Assembly: GCA_900317835.1 (NCBI GenBank)
Contig: ONIL01000012.1
Location: forward strand, 1 to 58,549
DNA from: an uncultured Prevotellaceae bacterium
Lineage (GTDB): Bacteria; Bacteroidota; Bacteroidia; Bacteroidales; Muribaculaceae
Direction: 5' to 3'
DNA length: 58,549 bases
The translations under genes and the position numbers were made by a program. A model generated the notes under the pieces. That model was not told where the DNA came from, made no database searches, and was given only the letters and a program-made list of their open reading frames with translations. Shown in pieces: positions 33,052 through 41,639 of this stretch (position 1 is its first letter; each line of letters opens with the position of its first letter).

Positions 33052-35694
33052 ATGATGAAGAATCGGATATTACACTTGATAATCATGGCGCTGGCCATTG
33101 TGGTGAATGCTAGAGCCCAGGATGTGCGGGTCATTGCCGACCGTCTTGACCTTCAACGCTATAACTTCCCGCAGGAGAAAATCCATGTGATGACCGATCG
33201 CGGGGCTTACCTAGCAGGCGATACCCTATGGCTGAGGGCTTGGGTGGTTGATGCTGCGACTCATCATCCCGTGTCGGCAAGCAAGTTTGTCTATGTCGAA
33301 TTGCTGTCTCCGACCGACTCGCTGTGCGCATGTGTGAAAATCCATCAGGACGATGACGGGGTGTTCCAGGGATATTTGCCGATACCCGATGATTTGCCCG
33401 AGGGACGTTATCAGTTGACGGCCTACACCCTTTTCATGCAGAGTGCCGGCATCGACTATTTCTCTCGCCAGCCGATTGAAATCACAGGTCTGATGTCGCT
33501 CAAACGGCGCATCACCGCTCAATGTGTGCGTTTTGACAATGAGGTGGATGTGAAATTGCAATATATGGATTTGTCGGGCAACCCTTGCCAGTTCACTGAC
33601 TTCTATTATATGAACCAGTATGGGTATATGAAATCTAAGGGCGGCGGCAATGGCGAGGCGCAATTCACGCTCAAGGGGAAAGAAGCCCTCGAGCCTGTGG
33701 TGCTTGTAGAGATTGACGGTTATGCCAAGTATATCCAGTTGCCCCCAAGCCGCAAGGTGCAGGTGGACTTCTTCCCCGAGGGCGGTTATCTGGTGCCCGG
33801 GGTGGAGAATGCGGTGGCTTTCAAAATGCATGACCCTGCCAACCTGACGGTCAAGGCATCGGGCGAACTGGTGGATGAACAGGGCGTTGTCGTCGCACCG
33901 CTGCTGGTTGAGCACGATGGCATGGGCGTGGTGAGGTTCACTCCGCGTGCCGATGGACGCTACACGGCTCGCTGGCGTGACAACTTTGATGAATACACGA
34001 CTTTTGACCTGCCCCAGGTGCGACCTGATGCCACTGTGCTGCAGGTGCGGCGTGGTGCTGATGGGCAGGTGACGATGCAGGCTGCCGGAGCCCATGCTGC
34101 AGGAACTGTGCTGGTGGTGCATCAGCGAGGCTGCCTGGTTGCAGCGTCGCAGGAAGCAATCACCCTGAATGATAACGAACTCTCTCCTGGCGTGCTACAG
34201 GCTCTGCTGCTTGATGAAAATGGGCATTGCCTGAGCGAGCGCCTGTTCTTTGCCGGCCAGCGAACCTTGACTGCGGCTCGTGTCGAGACGGCTCGTCCCG
34301 ACTATGGCAACCGCGAGGCTGTCCAGGTCACGGTGGACGTAAGCCAACTGACGGCGGGAGCAGGAGGTAACGACTGCGCAGTGGTGGTCGTTGATGACCG
34401 TGCTGCCGTAACCGGCGACAATGACATCTATTCCAACTTGCTGCTGCAGAGCGACCTGCGCGGCAACATCCACGAGCCGGGATATTACTTTGAACAGGGC
34501 GACGGCGTTGACATCAGTGTGCGAGGCCGTCATCTTGACATGCTCATGCTCACCCAGGGCTGGCGCCGCTATGACATTCCCCGTGTGCTCAAGGGCCTGG
34601 TTGCCGAGCCGCAATACCCCATTGAGGTGTCGCAAGTGGTGACAGGACGCGTCTTGAGCGAATTTCGCAAGAAGCCTATTGCCAATGCCGAGGTGAGCCT
34701 GATTATTCCCAAACTGGAATATGCCAATGTGGCAAAGACCGACTCGTTAGGCCGTTTCTCCATCCCGGTTCCCTTGCTTAACGGTCGTGAGGATTGCATC
34801 GTGATGGCCATGGATGAAAAGGGAAAGAAGCAGACTAATCTGGAACTGAACATGGAACAGTTCCCCGACACCTATTATATGATTGATGCAGGATCCTCCA
34901 ATGAACTGACTGCCGATGTGCAGGAAGAACAGGCATGGCGCCTCATTAGCGAGGATGACTGGCGTCACATCAGGCTTGATGAACTGGTGGTGACGGCGGC
35001 TGGTCGTCTGCGCAAATCCACGATTGAGACAAACAATTATTTGACCGCTGACGATATTTCCAAATTGGGCATCACTTCGGTCGATGGAGCCTTGCGGTCG
35101 ATAGGAGTGAGCAACTTTGATAAGGTCAATATCCTGATTGACGGTGAGCCGCTGAGTGAATACTATTTCACCGACACCCAAACTTTCCGTGAAGCGTTGA
35201 CGCTTGTCTCCAGTGATAGGAAAAACGATAGGCTCAAGCGCGTCAAATTCTCACTGTTCGACACGGGGACTGATTATGACTTGAGCAGTGTTTCGATTGC
35301 CGATGGCTTAATCAGTATGACCGATGTCAGCTATATCAGTTTTTCTCGCTCCCGTCGAGGTATGACGACGATAAACATCAGCAGGAAACCGGGTTATGGA
35401 AAAGATTGGACGGAGCCAAGCCCGTATGTCAAGATAGCCCACCCGGTGGGTGCACAGCGCCCTGTGGAGTTTTACACTCCGCGCTATGACCAGGGCGATT
35501 GTGGCATCGAGCCTGGCGCCGACCTGCGCCGTGTGCTCTATTGGAATCCTTGCGTCAAGGTGGGCAAGGACGGTAAAGCCCGCTTTGACTTCTATAGCAA
35601 TGATGCCCGTAATACTACCTATACCATCCTTGTCGAGGGAGTCACCGCTGGCGGCGGACTCATCCACGGCACACAATCCGTTACCAAGCGGTAA
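33052..35694 (+). CDS. Secreted MG2/plug-domain surface protein
   Basis: An 880-residue protein with a signal peptide (MALAIVVNARAQ). Residues about 35-140 are an MG2-type alpha-2-macroglobulin domain (EKIHVMTDRGAYLAGDTLWLRAWV). Further beta-sandwiches follow, including VDFFPEGGYLVPG. A carboxypeptidase-regulatory-like segment lies near 550-620 (VTGRVLSEFRKKPIANAEVSL). A TonB-receptor-plug-like region begins near 645 (RLDELVVTAAG, then SVDGALRSIGVSNFDKVNILIDG). There is no outer-membrane barrel. Such proteins are common in Bacteroidetes and of unknown role, probably at the outer membrane or cell surface. Confidence 0.8.
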   Translation: MMKNRILHLIIMALAIVVNARAQDVRVIADRLDLQRYNFPQEKIHVMTDRGAYLAGDTLWLRAWVVDAATHHPVSASKFVYVELLSPTDSLCACVKIHQDDDGVFQGYLPIPDDLPEGRYQLTAYTLFMQSAGIDYFSRQPIEITGLMSLKRRITAQCVRFDNEVDVKLQYMDLSGNPCQFTDFYYMNQYGYMKSKGGGNGEAQFTLKGKEALEPVVLVEIDGYAKYIQLPPSRKVQVDFFPEGGYLVPGVENAVAFKMHDPANLTVKASGELVDEQGVVVAPLLVEHDGMGVVRFTPRADGRYTARWRDNFDEYTTFDLPQVRPDATVLQVRRGADGQVTMQAAGAHAAGTVLVVHQRGCLVAASQEAITLNDNELSPGVLQALLLDENGHCLSERLFFAGQRTLTAARVETARPDYGNREAVQVTVDVSQLTAGAGGNDCAVVVVDDRAAVTGDNDIYSNLLLQSDLRGNIHEPGYYFEQGDGVDISVRGRHLDMLMLTQGWRRYDIPRVLKGLVAEPQYPIEVSQVVTGRVLSEFRKKPIANAEVSLIIPKLEYANVAKTDSLGRFSIPVPLLNGREDCIVMAMDEKGKKQTNLELNMEQFPDTYYMIDAGSSNELTADVQEEQAWRLISEDDWRHIRLDELVVTAAGRLRKSTIETNNYLTADDISKLGITSVDGALRSIGVSNFDKVNILIDGEPLSEYYFTDTQTFREALTLVSSDRKNDRLKRVKFSLFDTGTDYDLSSVSIADGLISMTDVSYISFSRSRRGMTTINISRKPGYGKDWTEPSPYVKIAHPVGAQRPVEFYTPRYDQGDCGIEPGADLRRVLYWNPCVKVGKDGKARFDFYSNDARNTTYTILVEGVTAGGGLIHGTQSVTKR

Positions 35695-35826
35695 ACAGTA
35701 GTGAGGACGTTCCTTCTCCCCCGTGGAGGAACCGTACAAGAGGTTAAAGAAGATCTAAATAATTCCATAAAAAGTGTAGTTAAATCATAAAAAATGTTGT
35801 AGAACGGGGCTTTTTTAGGGTTTTGT

Positions 35827-35857
35827 TTTGGTTTATTGTTTGGTTTGAGTACTTTTG
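35827..35857 (+). promoter_or_regulatory. Bacteroidetes-type promoter for the large amidase-like gene
   Basis: TTTG (35827-35830), 19-base spacer, TACTTTTG (35850-35857): full consensus match, 38 bases before the start codon. It lies inside the longer open frame, which rules out the upstream start. Confidence 0.7.
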
Positions 35858-35895
35858 TTGCATTAGTTTTTGAGATAAACCGAACGATAAAAGAT

Positions 35896-38800
35896 ATGAA
35901 AAAATCTAGAAAAGTATTGTTGAGTGCCGTGGCTTGCCTGGCAACGATAGTTCCTATGCAGGGTCAATCTTTTGACCAGGAAAAGCAGGACGCAGTGCAA
36001 CGCATTGTGGAGAGTAAGTTGCCCGAGCACATGGGCGTGGGCAACCTGAAGGTGCGCTCACTCGTGGTAGAAAATGACACCGTCAAGGTCGATGTGAGTG
36101 AGAATTTTGGCGATGTGCCGTTCACCGAGGCTGGTGTGGAGCAGATGCGTGGCGAGATCCGCGAGGCATTGGGCGAGGAATACAATGACAGCCCGGTGCT
36201 GATTACCATCGTGGGCAACGACATCAACAAGTACTTTGCCGACTACGAGCCTGCTTATAAGCGTTCTCACAAGCCCTTTATCAGTGAGCTGGACGCCAAC
36301 CGTCATTATAAGCGCGGCTTGGACGGCAACATCATCGCCATGTGGCCCAGTCACGGCTGGTACTTTGAGCCACTGCTCAACCGCTGGGAGTGGCAGCGCG
36401 CTCGACTGATGCAGACCGTAGAGGACATGTACACGCACAGCTATGTGCTGCCGTTCCTCATCCCGATGCTGGAGAACGCCGGTGCCTATGTGTGGAACGC
36501 CCGTGAGCGTGACACCCACAACTATGGCGCCGTGGTCGATAACGACCCGTGCGAATTGGCCCAGAACGGCTACAGTGAGCACAATGGCAAGCAGAAGTGG
36601 CAGGATGGTGAGGGAGCTGGCTTCGCCTTCTTGCGCGACCAGTACAAGGACTTTGAGAATCCCTTCACCGAGGGTACTTACCGTATGGTCAAGGCCGAGA
36701 AGGACAAGAAGAAAGTGTCGACCGCTACTTGGGATGTGGATATGCCCTATAGTGGCGATTATGCCATCTATATCTCTTATAAATCGCTGCCCAACAGCGC
36801 GCGTGATGTGACCTACACCGTCAACAGCCAGGCTGGAAAACGCCAGTTCCGCGTCGATCAGACAATTGCAGGAGGAGTTTGGGTCTATATTGGCACTTTC
36901 CCTCTCGCTAAAGGTATGAATAAGGCCGTGGTTGAGGTGTCCAACCTGAGCGAGGACAAGGATGCCGTCATCACGGCCGACGCTATCAATGTGGGCGGCG
37001 GATACGGCAATATTGCTCGACGTGTGGCACTACCTACCGAGGAAAACCGTCGCATCGCCGCCGAGCAGGAGAACGAGAAATACCTCGGCAAGGAGGGAAT
37101 TGACTATAGTTACATTGGCAGCGGCAACCATCCCTGGTTCCACCTGGGATCACGTTACTATCTGCAGTGGGCGGGTTTCCCCGACAGTGTCTATTCCACC
37201 TCCCATGGCATCAACGACTATAACGATGACTACCGCAGTCGTGGCGAGTGGGTCAACTATCTCGCTGGCGGCAGTGACGTGCTGCCCGACCGCGGAGGCT
37301 TGCGGGTGCCTGTTGACCTGTCGTTCTGTCTGCATACCGATGCTGGCGCTACCCCCGACGATGAGATCGTGGGAACCCTGTTGATCTATTGCACCCGTGC
37401 TAACGGAAAGCAGTTCGGCAAATATGCCAACGGCACCCCGCGTGAACTGTCTCGCCGCTTTGCCAACCTGCTCTCGACCGAGATTGTCAAGGACGTGCGT
37501 GCCAAGTGGGAACCCAACTGGACGCGTCGCGGCATGTGGGACAAGAGTTACTACGAGGCGCGCGTGCCCGAGGTGCCCGCCGTGCTCATGGAGTTGCTCT
37601 CGCACCAGAACTTTGCGGATATGAAATATGGCCTGGATCCGATGTTCCGCTTCGACGTGTGCCGTGCCATCTACAAGGGCATGCTCAAGTTCATCGCCCA
37701 GCGCGATCACCGCAGTTATGTCGTGCAACCCTTGCCTGTCAACAACTTTGCCATCAGCAAGACCGGTAAGGGTCAATATCTGCTCACATGGGATCCTACC
37801 CACGACGACTTGAGCGACAACGCCGATGCCACGGCTTACATCGTGTGTGAGCGCGTGGGAATGGATGGCGGCTTCAAGGAAATCGCCACCGTCAAGGGTC
37901 CGCAGTATAGTGTGAGCATCAAAGATCACAAGATGCACAGTTACCGCATCATCGCCATGAACGACGGCGGCCGCAGTTTCCCCAGTGAGATTTTGAGCCT
38001 GGGCGAGGTCGCTTCGAGCAAGGGCGAAGTGCTGGTGGTTAACGGATTTACCCGCGTGAGCGGTCCCGATTGGTTTGAGGACAGCATTCGTGCTGGTTTT
38101 GACGACGACAAGGACCATGGTGTGCCTTACATCCAGCAGATCAACTACCTGGGCTCGCAGTATGAGTTCCGCCGTAGCATTGAGTGGAAAGACGATGACG
38201 CTCCCGGTTTTGGCGCTAGCCGCAGTGACCACGAGACGATGAACGTGGCCGGTAACTCCTTCGATTATCCTGCCGTGCACGGCGATGCGCTGATGAACGC
38301 CGGTTACTCCTTCGTTTCTTGCAGCCAGCAGGCATTGGAGAACGGTTATAACACCAGTGACTACCGCCTGATGGACCTGATCCTGGGCAAGCAGAAGGAA
38401 ATCTCGACTGGAAGCGGCCTGAAGCCCACACGCTTCAAGATCTATACCACGGGTCTGATGGATGCCTTGCGAGAGTTCACTGGCCGTGGCGGCAGCGTGG
38501 TGATGTCGGGTTCCTATGTGGGTAGCGACTTGTGGGACAATGCCGCCGGCAACAATGACCTGCAGGGTCAGGCTTTTGTCAAGCAGGTGTTCGGTTTTGA
38601 GGGACTGCATGGACGTGCCTCGCTTGACGGCACCGTCATCACGGTCGATTGTCCTGACAGCCGTCTGGGCGAGAAAGGTAAATGCTGGGAATTTGTCAAC
38701 AAGTTGAACGACTATATGTACGCTGTCGAGTCACCTGACGCTATCCGCGCCAGCGACAGCAAGGGCTTCACTTGGCTGCGCTATGGCGAGAACGGCCTGC

Positions 38801-38928
38801 CCGCCGCTGTTGCCAGCGACCGTGGCAACTATCGCACAGTCGTGTTGGGCTTCCCGCTGGAATCCATGACCTATTCCAGTGACTTGACCAACCTGCTGGG
38901 CCGCATCATGGACTACCTCATTCGCTAA
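35896..38928 (+). CDS. Large secreted amidase/xanthan-lyase-like protein with inserted golvesin-type domain
   Basis: A 1010-residue protein with a signal peptide (VLLSAVACLATIVPMQGQ). It shows scattered Amidase_3-like elements: MWPSHGWYFEP, a YVLPFLIPMLENAGAYVW helix-strand, LSFCLHTDAGATPDD and VPAVLMELLSHQNF. Between the first two and the last two sits a beta-sandwich of the golvesin/xanthan-lyase type (YAIYISYKSLPNSARDVTY, GVWVYIGTFPLAKG). A fibronectin III-like segment follows (QYLLTWDP), then a long C-terminal domain of unknown type. It probably cleaves peptidoglycan peptides outside the cytoplasm; the xanthan lyase label used for relatives is not supported by motif here. The ATG at 35896 is set by the promoter upstream. 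Confidence 0.8.
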   Translation: MKKSRKVLLSAVACLATIVPMQGQSFDQEKQDAVQRIVESKLPEHMGVGNLKVRSLVVENDTVKVDVSENFGDVPFTEAGVEQMRGEIREALGEEYNDSPVLITIVGNDINKYFADYEPAYKRSHKPFISELDANRHYKRGLDGNIIAMWPSHGWYFEPLLNRWEWQRARLMQTVEDMYTHSYVLPFLIPMLENAGAYVWNARERDTHNYGAVVDNDPCELAQNGYSEHNGKQKWQDGEGAGFAFLRDQYKDFENPFTEGTYRMVKAEKDKKKVSTATWDVDMPYSGDYAIYISYKSLPNSARDVTYTVNSQAGKRQFRVDQTIAGGVWVYIGTFPLAKGMNKAVVEVSNLSEDKDAVITADAINVGGGYGNIARRVALPTEENRRIAAEQENEKYLGKEGIDYSYIGSGNHPWFHLGSRYYLQWAGFPDSVYSTSHGINDYNDDYRSRGEWVNYLAGGSDVLPDRGGLRVPVDLSFCLHTDAGATPDDEIVGTLLIYCTRANGKQFGKYANGTPRELSRRFANLLSTEIVKDVRAKWEPNWTRRGMWDKSYYEARVPEVPAVLMELLSHQNFADMKYGLDPMFRFDVCRAIYKGMLKFIAQRDHRSYVVQPLPVNNFAISKTGKGQYLLTWDPTHDDLSDNADATAYIVCERVGMDGGFKEIATVKGPQYSVSIKDHKMHSYRIIAMNDGGRSFPSEILSLGEVASSKGEVLVVNGFTRVSGPDWFEDSIRAGFDDDKDHGVPYIQQINYLGSQYEFRRSIEWKDDDAPGFGASRSDHETMNVAGNSFDYPAVHGDALMNAGYSFVSCSQQALENGYNTSDYRLMDLILGKQKEISTGSGLKPTRFKIYTTGLMDALREFTGRGGSVVMSGSYVGSDLWDNAAGNNDLQGQAFVKQVFGFEGLHGRASLDGTVITVDCPDSRLGEKGKCWEFVNKLNDYMYAVESPDAIRASDSKGFTWLRYGENGLPAAVASDRGNYRTVVLGFPLESMTYSSDLTNLLGRIMDYLIR

Positions 38929-38940
38929 CCAGTGTTTTTT

Positions 38941-39064
38941 AACGCGAATTTCACGAATTAAACTAATTATGCGATTTTAGCACATGATTTCTATAACATC
39001 AACGGTTGTCTTATAGAAGTAAACAACAGCATGGATTGTTTCGAAAATTAGCGGAATTCGCATT
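38941..39064. repeat. Palindromic intergenic element, long version
   Basis: The left end (AACGCGAATTTCACGAATTA, then AACTAATTA) and the right end (AAAATTAGCGGAATTCGCATT) are partly inverted copies of each other and match the ends of the element at 44378-44438. The centre carries an extra hairpin (TTCTATAA with TTATAGAA). It lies just before the first gene of the salvage locus. Confidence 0.6.
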
Positions 39065-39105
39065 GATATGACGATTAAATAACAAACTATAAATAGAAGA
39101 AAATT

Positions 39106-40590
39106 ATGGGAAGAATTAATTGCTTTATTCCGTTTGTCAGCGCCGAACAGGCCGCGCAGACCATTGAGCACCTCAAAGGTCAGGAACTGGTGAACAAGAT
39201 TTATCTGCTGGCCACAGTGGACAATCCTCAGCCTGTCGAGGGTTGTGAAATGCTGCCCGTTAACGCGCTGTTCTCCAGCGCCACAATGCGCGAGATCGCC
39301 GCTCGCGCCGATGCCGATTTTGTGTTGTTCTACACCAAGTATGACACCCTCAAGATGGGACCGTTCTCACTGGAACGCTTCGCCAAGTTGGCCGATGACA
39401 CCCGTTCGGGTATGCTCTATGCCGACCACTACAATGTGACCGACAAGGGTGCAGATAAGGCCCCGGTGATTGATTACCAGATGGGTAGCCTCAGGGACGA
39501 CTTCGACTTCGGTTCAGTGCTGTTCTTCTGTGCGCAGTGCTTCAAGAAGGCTGCGGCCGCAATGCAGGCTGACTATGAATTCGCCGGCATGTACGATTTG
39601 CGCCTCAAGCTGTCACAGTTTGCCGCCATCACCCACATCAACGAGTACCTCTACAGCGATGTCGAACTTGACACCCGCAAGAGCGGCGAAAAGATTTTTG
39701 ACTATGTTGACCCACGCAACCGTGGCCGCCAAATCGAGATGGAGCAGGCTTGCACCGAGCACCTGAAGGAAGTGGGTGGATATCTAGCTCCCACACGCAT
39801 CGAGGACGGCAAGGAAGTGCCCAACTTCCGCCACATCGAGTTTGATAAAGGCGATTTCGAGGTCGAGGCAACGGTGATGATTCCCGTGCGCAACCGCATC
39901 CGCACCATCCGCGACGCCATCGACTCGGTCCTCAAGCAGGAGTGCGATTTCAAGTTCAACCTGATGGTGGTTGACAATTTCTCAACTGATGGAACCCGCG
40001 AGGCTATCGCCGAGTACAACGATCCACGCTTGATTCACATCATTGCCGATTTCTATGACATGGGCATCGGCGGTTATTGGAATCTGGCTGCCCACAGCAA
40101 GCGGGCCGGCAAATTCATCGTGCAGCTCGACAGTGATGACATGTATAAGGATGAGCACACGTTGCAGACAATGGTGAACGCTTTCTACGAACAGAATGTG
40201 GCAATGGTGGTGGGTACCTACCAGATGACCGACATCCACCTCAATCCCATTCCCCCTGGTGTCATCGACCACAAGGAGTGGACCCCCGAGAATGGCCGCA
40301 ACAACGCCCTGCGCATCAATGGCTTGGGCGCTCCTCGCGCTTTCTATACGCCAGTGTTGCGTGAGGTCAAGATTCCCAACACCAGCTATGGTGAGGACTA
40401 TGCTCTGGGTCTGAACATCTCGCGTCATTACCAGATAGGCCGTGTCTATACTCCCGTCTATCTGTGCCGCCGCTGGGATGACAACAGTGACGCCTCGCTC
40501 GACGTCGAGAAGATGAACCGTAACAACCTCTACAAGGACCGTATTCGCACCTGGGAACTCCAGGCGCGCATCGCCCTTAACAAGAAATAA
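39106..40590 (+). CDS. Family 2 glycosyltransferase with N-terminal extra domain
   Basis: A 494-residue protein. The C-terminal half is a GT-A transferase: VMIPVRNRIRTIRDAIDSVL near residue 260, DNFSTDGTR, and QLDSDDMYKDEH near 342 with the metal-binding DxD. The N-terminal 240 residues (INCFIPFVSAEQAAQTIEHL, TKYDTLKMGPFSLERF) resemble a degenerate second GT-A fold. There are no membrane helices. The donor and acceptor are unknown. It heads the forward run through DUF4922, SpoIID-like, AmpG, NamZ, MurT, kinase and MurQ genes, so it may act on recycled wall sugars (inference). Confidence 0.82.
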   Translation: MGRINCFIPFVSAEQAAQTIEHLKGQELVNKIYLLATVDNPQPVEGCEMLPVNALFSSATMREIAARADADFVLFYTKYDTLKMGPFSLERFAKLADDTRSGMLYADHYNVTDKGADKAPVIDYQMGSLRDDFDFGSVLFFCAQCFKKAAAAMQADYEFAGMYDLRLKLSQFAAITHINEYLYSDVELDTRKSGEKIFDYVDPRNRGRQIEMEQACTEHLKEVGGYLAPTRIEDGKEVPNFRHIEFDKGDFEVEATVMIPVRNRIRTIRDAIDSVLKQECDFKFNLMVVDNFSTDGTREAIAEYNDPRLIHIIADFYDMGIGGYWNLAAHSKRAGKFIVQLDSDDMYKDEHTLQTMVNAFYEQNVAMVVGTYQMTDIHLNPIPPGVIDHKEWTPENGRNNALRINGLGAPRAFYTPVLREVKIPNTSYGEDYALGLNISRHYQIGRVYTPVYLCRRWDDNSDASLDVEKMNRNNLYKDRIRTWELQARIALNKK

Positions 40591-40607
40591 ATCACGCTAA
40601 GACTCAA

Positions 40608-40631
40608 AGCCGCTGAATTTTTATAGCGGCT
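40608..40631 (+). other. Short hairpin between GT2 and DUF4922 genes
   Basis: A 7-base-pair stem AGCCGCT (40608-40614) with AGCGGCT (40625-40631) and a 10-base loop, with no T run. It could attenuate or process the transcript. Confidence 0.4.
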
Positions 40632-40653
40632 AGGTGTGAGGCAACTGAGAGCA

Positions 40654-41616
40654 ATGATGAACTACAGCATTACCATTGACAGGCTTTTCAAAAAGCAACT
40701 TCGCGATTGGGACGTTGCTAAGCGCAACTATGCGGCTTTGGCAACGGCTGCCACACGCACGTTGCACCTGGGGGGGGCATCGGTAGTGCTGCAGTTCAAT
40801 CCCGAGCGGATACGCTCATCGGCCGCTGCAATCGACAAGAAATCACTTGCTCGGCGCAAGTGCTTCCTTTGCACCGAGAACCAACCCGCACGGCAGAAAG
40901 CGATCCTGTGGGGCAACCGTTACAAAATCCAGGTTAACCCATATCCCATCTTCTCCCGTCACTTGACCATTGTTGACCTGCAGCATGTGCCTCAGCGATT
41001 GGCTGGAAGGGTGGGGGAAATGTTGTACCTGGCCCAGTCGTTGCCTGATTTCGTGGTATTCTACAACGGGCCGCAATGTGGTGCGTCAGCCCCTGACCAT
41101 GCCCACTTCCAAGCGGGTATAAAGGGCGTGATGTCGCTGTGTGATGAGATACTCCATGCCACAACAACGTTGCTGGCCGATAGCGACGAGGGATTTATCG
41201 GATATGTCAATGCCCTGGGACGCAGCCTGTTCACCATCGAGACGACGACTGTGCGTGCGGCCGAGCGTTATGCCCTTCGTTTGCTTGATCTGTTACCGCC
41301 TTCTGTTGGGGGTGATGAGCCGATGGTCAACGTTTTGTGCTGGTGGGACACGACCGATCGCGTGTGGCGCATTGCCATCTTCCCGCGCCGTAAGCACCGG
41401 CCTGCATGTTATGGCGAGGGAGAGGGTAGGCTATTGTTGAGCCCTGGATCCGTGGACATGGGTGGCCTTTGGGCAGTTCCTGAACAAAAGGACTTTGACA
41501 GCCTGACTCCCATGCAGATTCAGGCCCTCTATAACGAGTTGTGTTTGTCGCGTGACGACTTGGCGCCGATTCTCAGCCGTTTCAGTCAACGATGGGATGA
41601 CGCACCATTATTATGA
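40654..41616 (+). CDS. DUF4922 protein, GalT/Ap4A-phosphorylase-like (HIT superfamily)
   Basis: A 320-residue protein. The N-terminal part has a zinc-type CxxC (RRKCFLCTENQP, C70 and C73), then NPYPIFSRHLTIV. The histidine motif is APDHAHFQAG (H149, H151, Q153), very like the nucleophile motif of galactose-1-phosphate uridylyltransferase, Ap4A phosphorylase and GDP-galactose phosphorylase. It should transfer or phosphorolyse a nucleotidyl group on a sugar phosphate or dinucleotide; the substrate is unknown. The ATG at 40654 is preferred to a GTG at 40636. It lies between the GT2 and SpoIID-like genes of the wall-salvage locus. Confidence 0.82.
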   Translation: MMNYSITIDRLFKKQLRDWDVAKRNYAALATAATRTLHLGGASVVLQFNPERIRSSAAAIDKKSLARRKCFLCTENQPARQKAILWGNRYKIQVNPYPIFSRHLTIVDLQHVPQRLAGRVGEMLYLAQSLPDFVVFYNGPQCGASAPDHAHFQAGIKGVMSLCDEILHATTTLLADSDEGFIGYVNALGRSLFTIETTTVRAAERYALRLLDLLPPSVGGDEPMVNVLCWWDTTDRVWRIAIFPRRKHRPACYGEGEGRLLLSPGSVDMGGLWAVPEQKDFDSLTPMQIQALYNELCLSRDDLAPILSRFSQRWDDAPLL

Positions 41617-41639
41617 AATGAGGAAAACTGATAAAGATT

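Noticed and set aside
33226-34122. A 298-codon reverse-strand open frame opposite the MG2 protein gene
   Set aside because: Low-complexity His/Gln-rich composition with no domain; shadow of the forward gene.
37150-38610. A 486-codon reverse-strand open frame opposite the large amidase-like gene
   Set aside because: Same antisense codon-bias effect; no recognisable domain and no promoter or ribosome-binding site.
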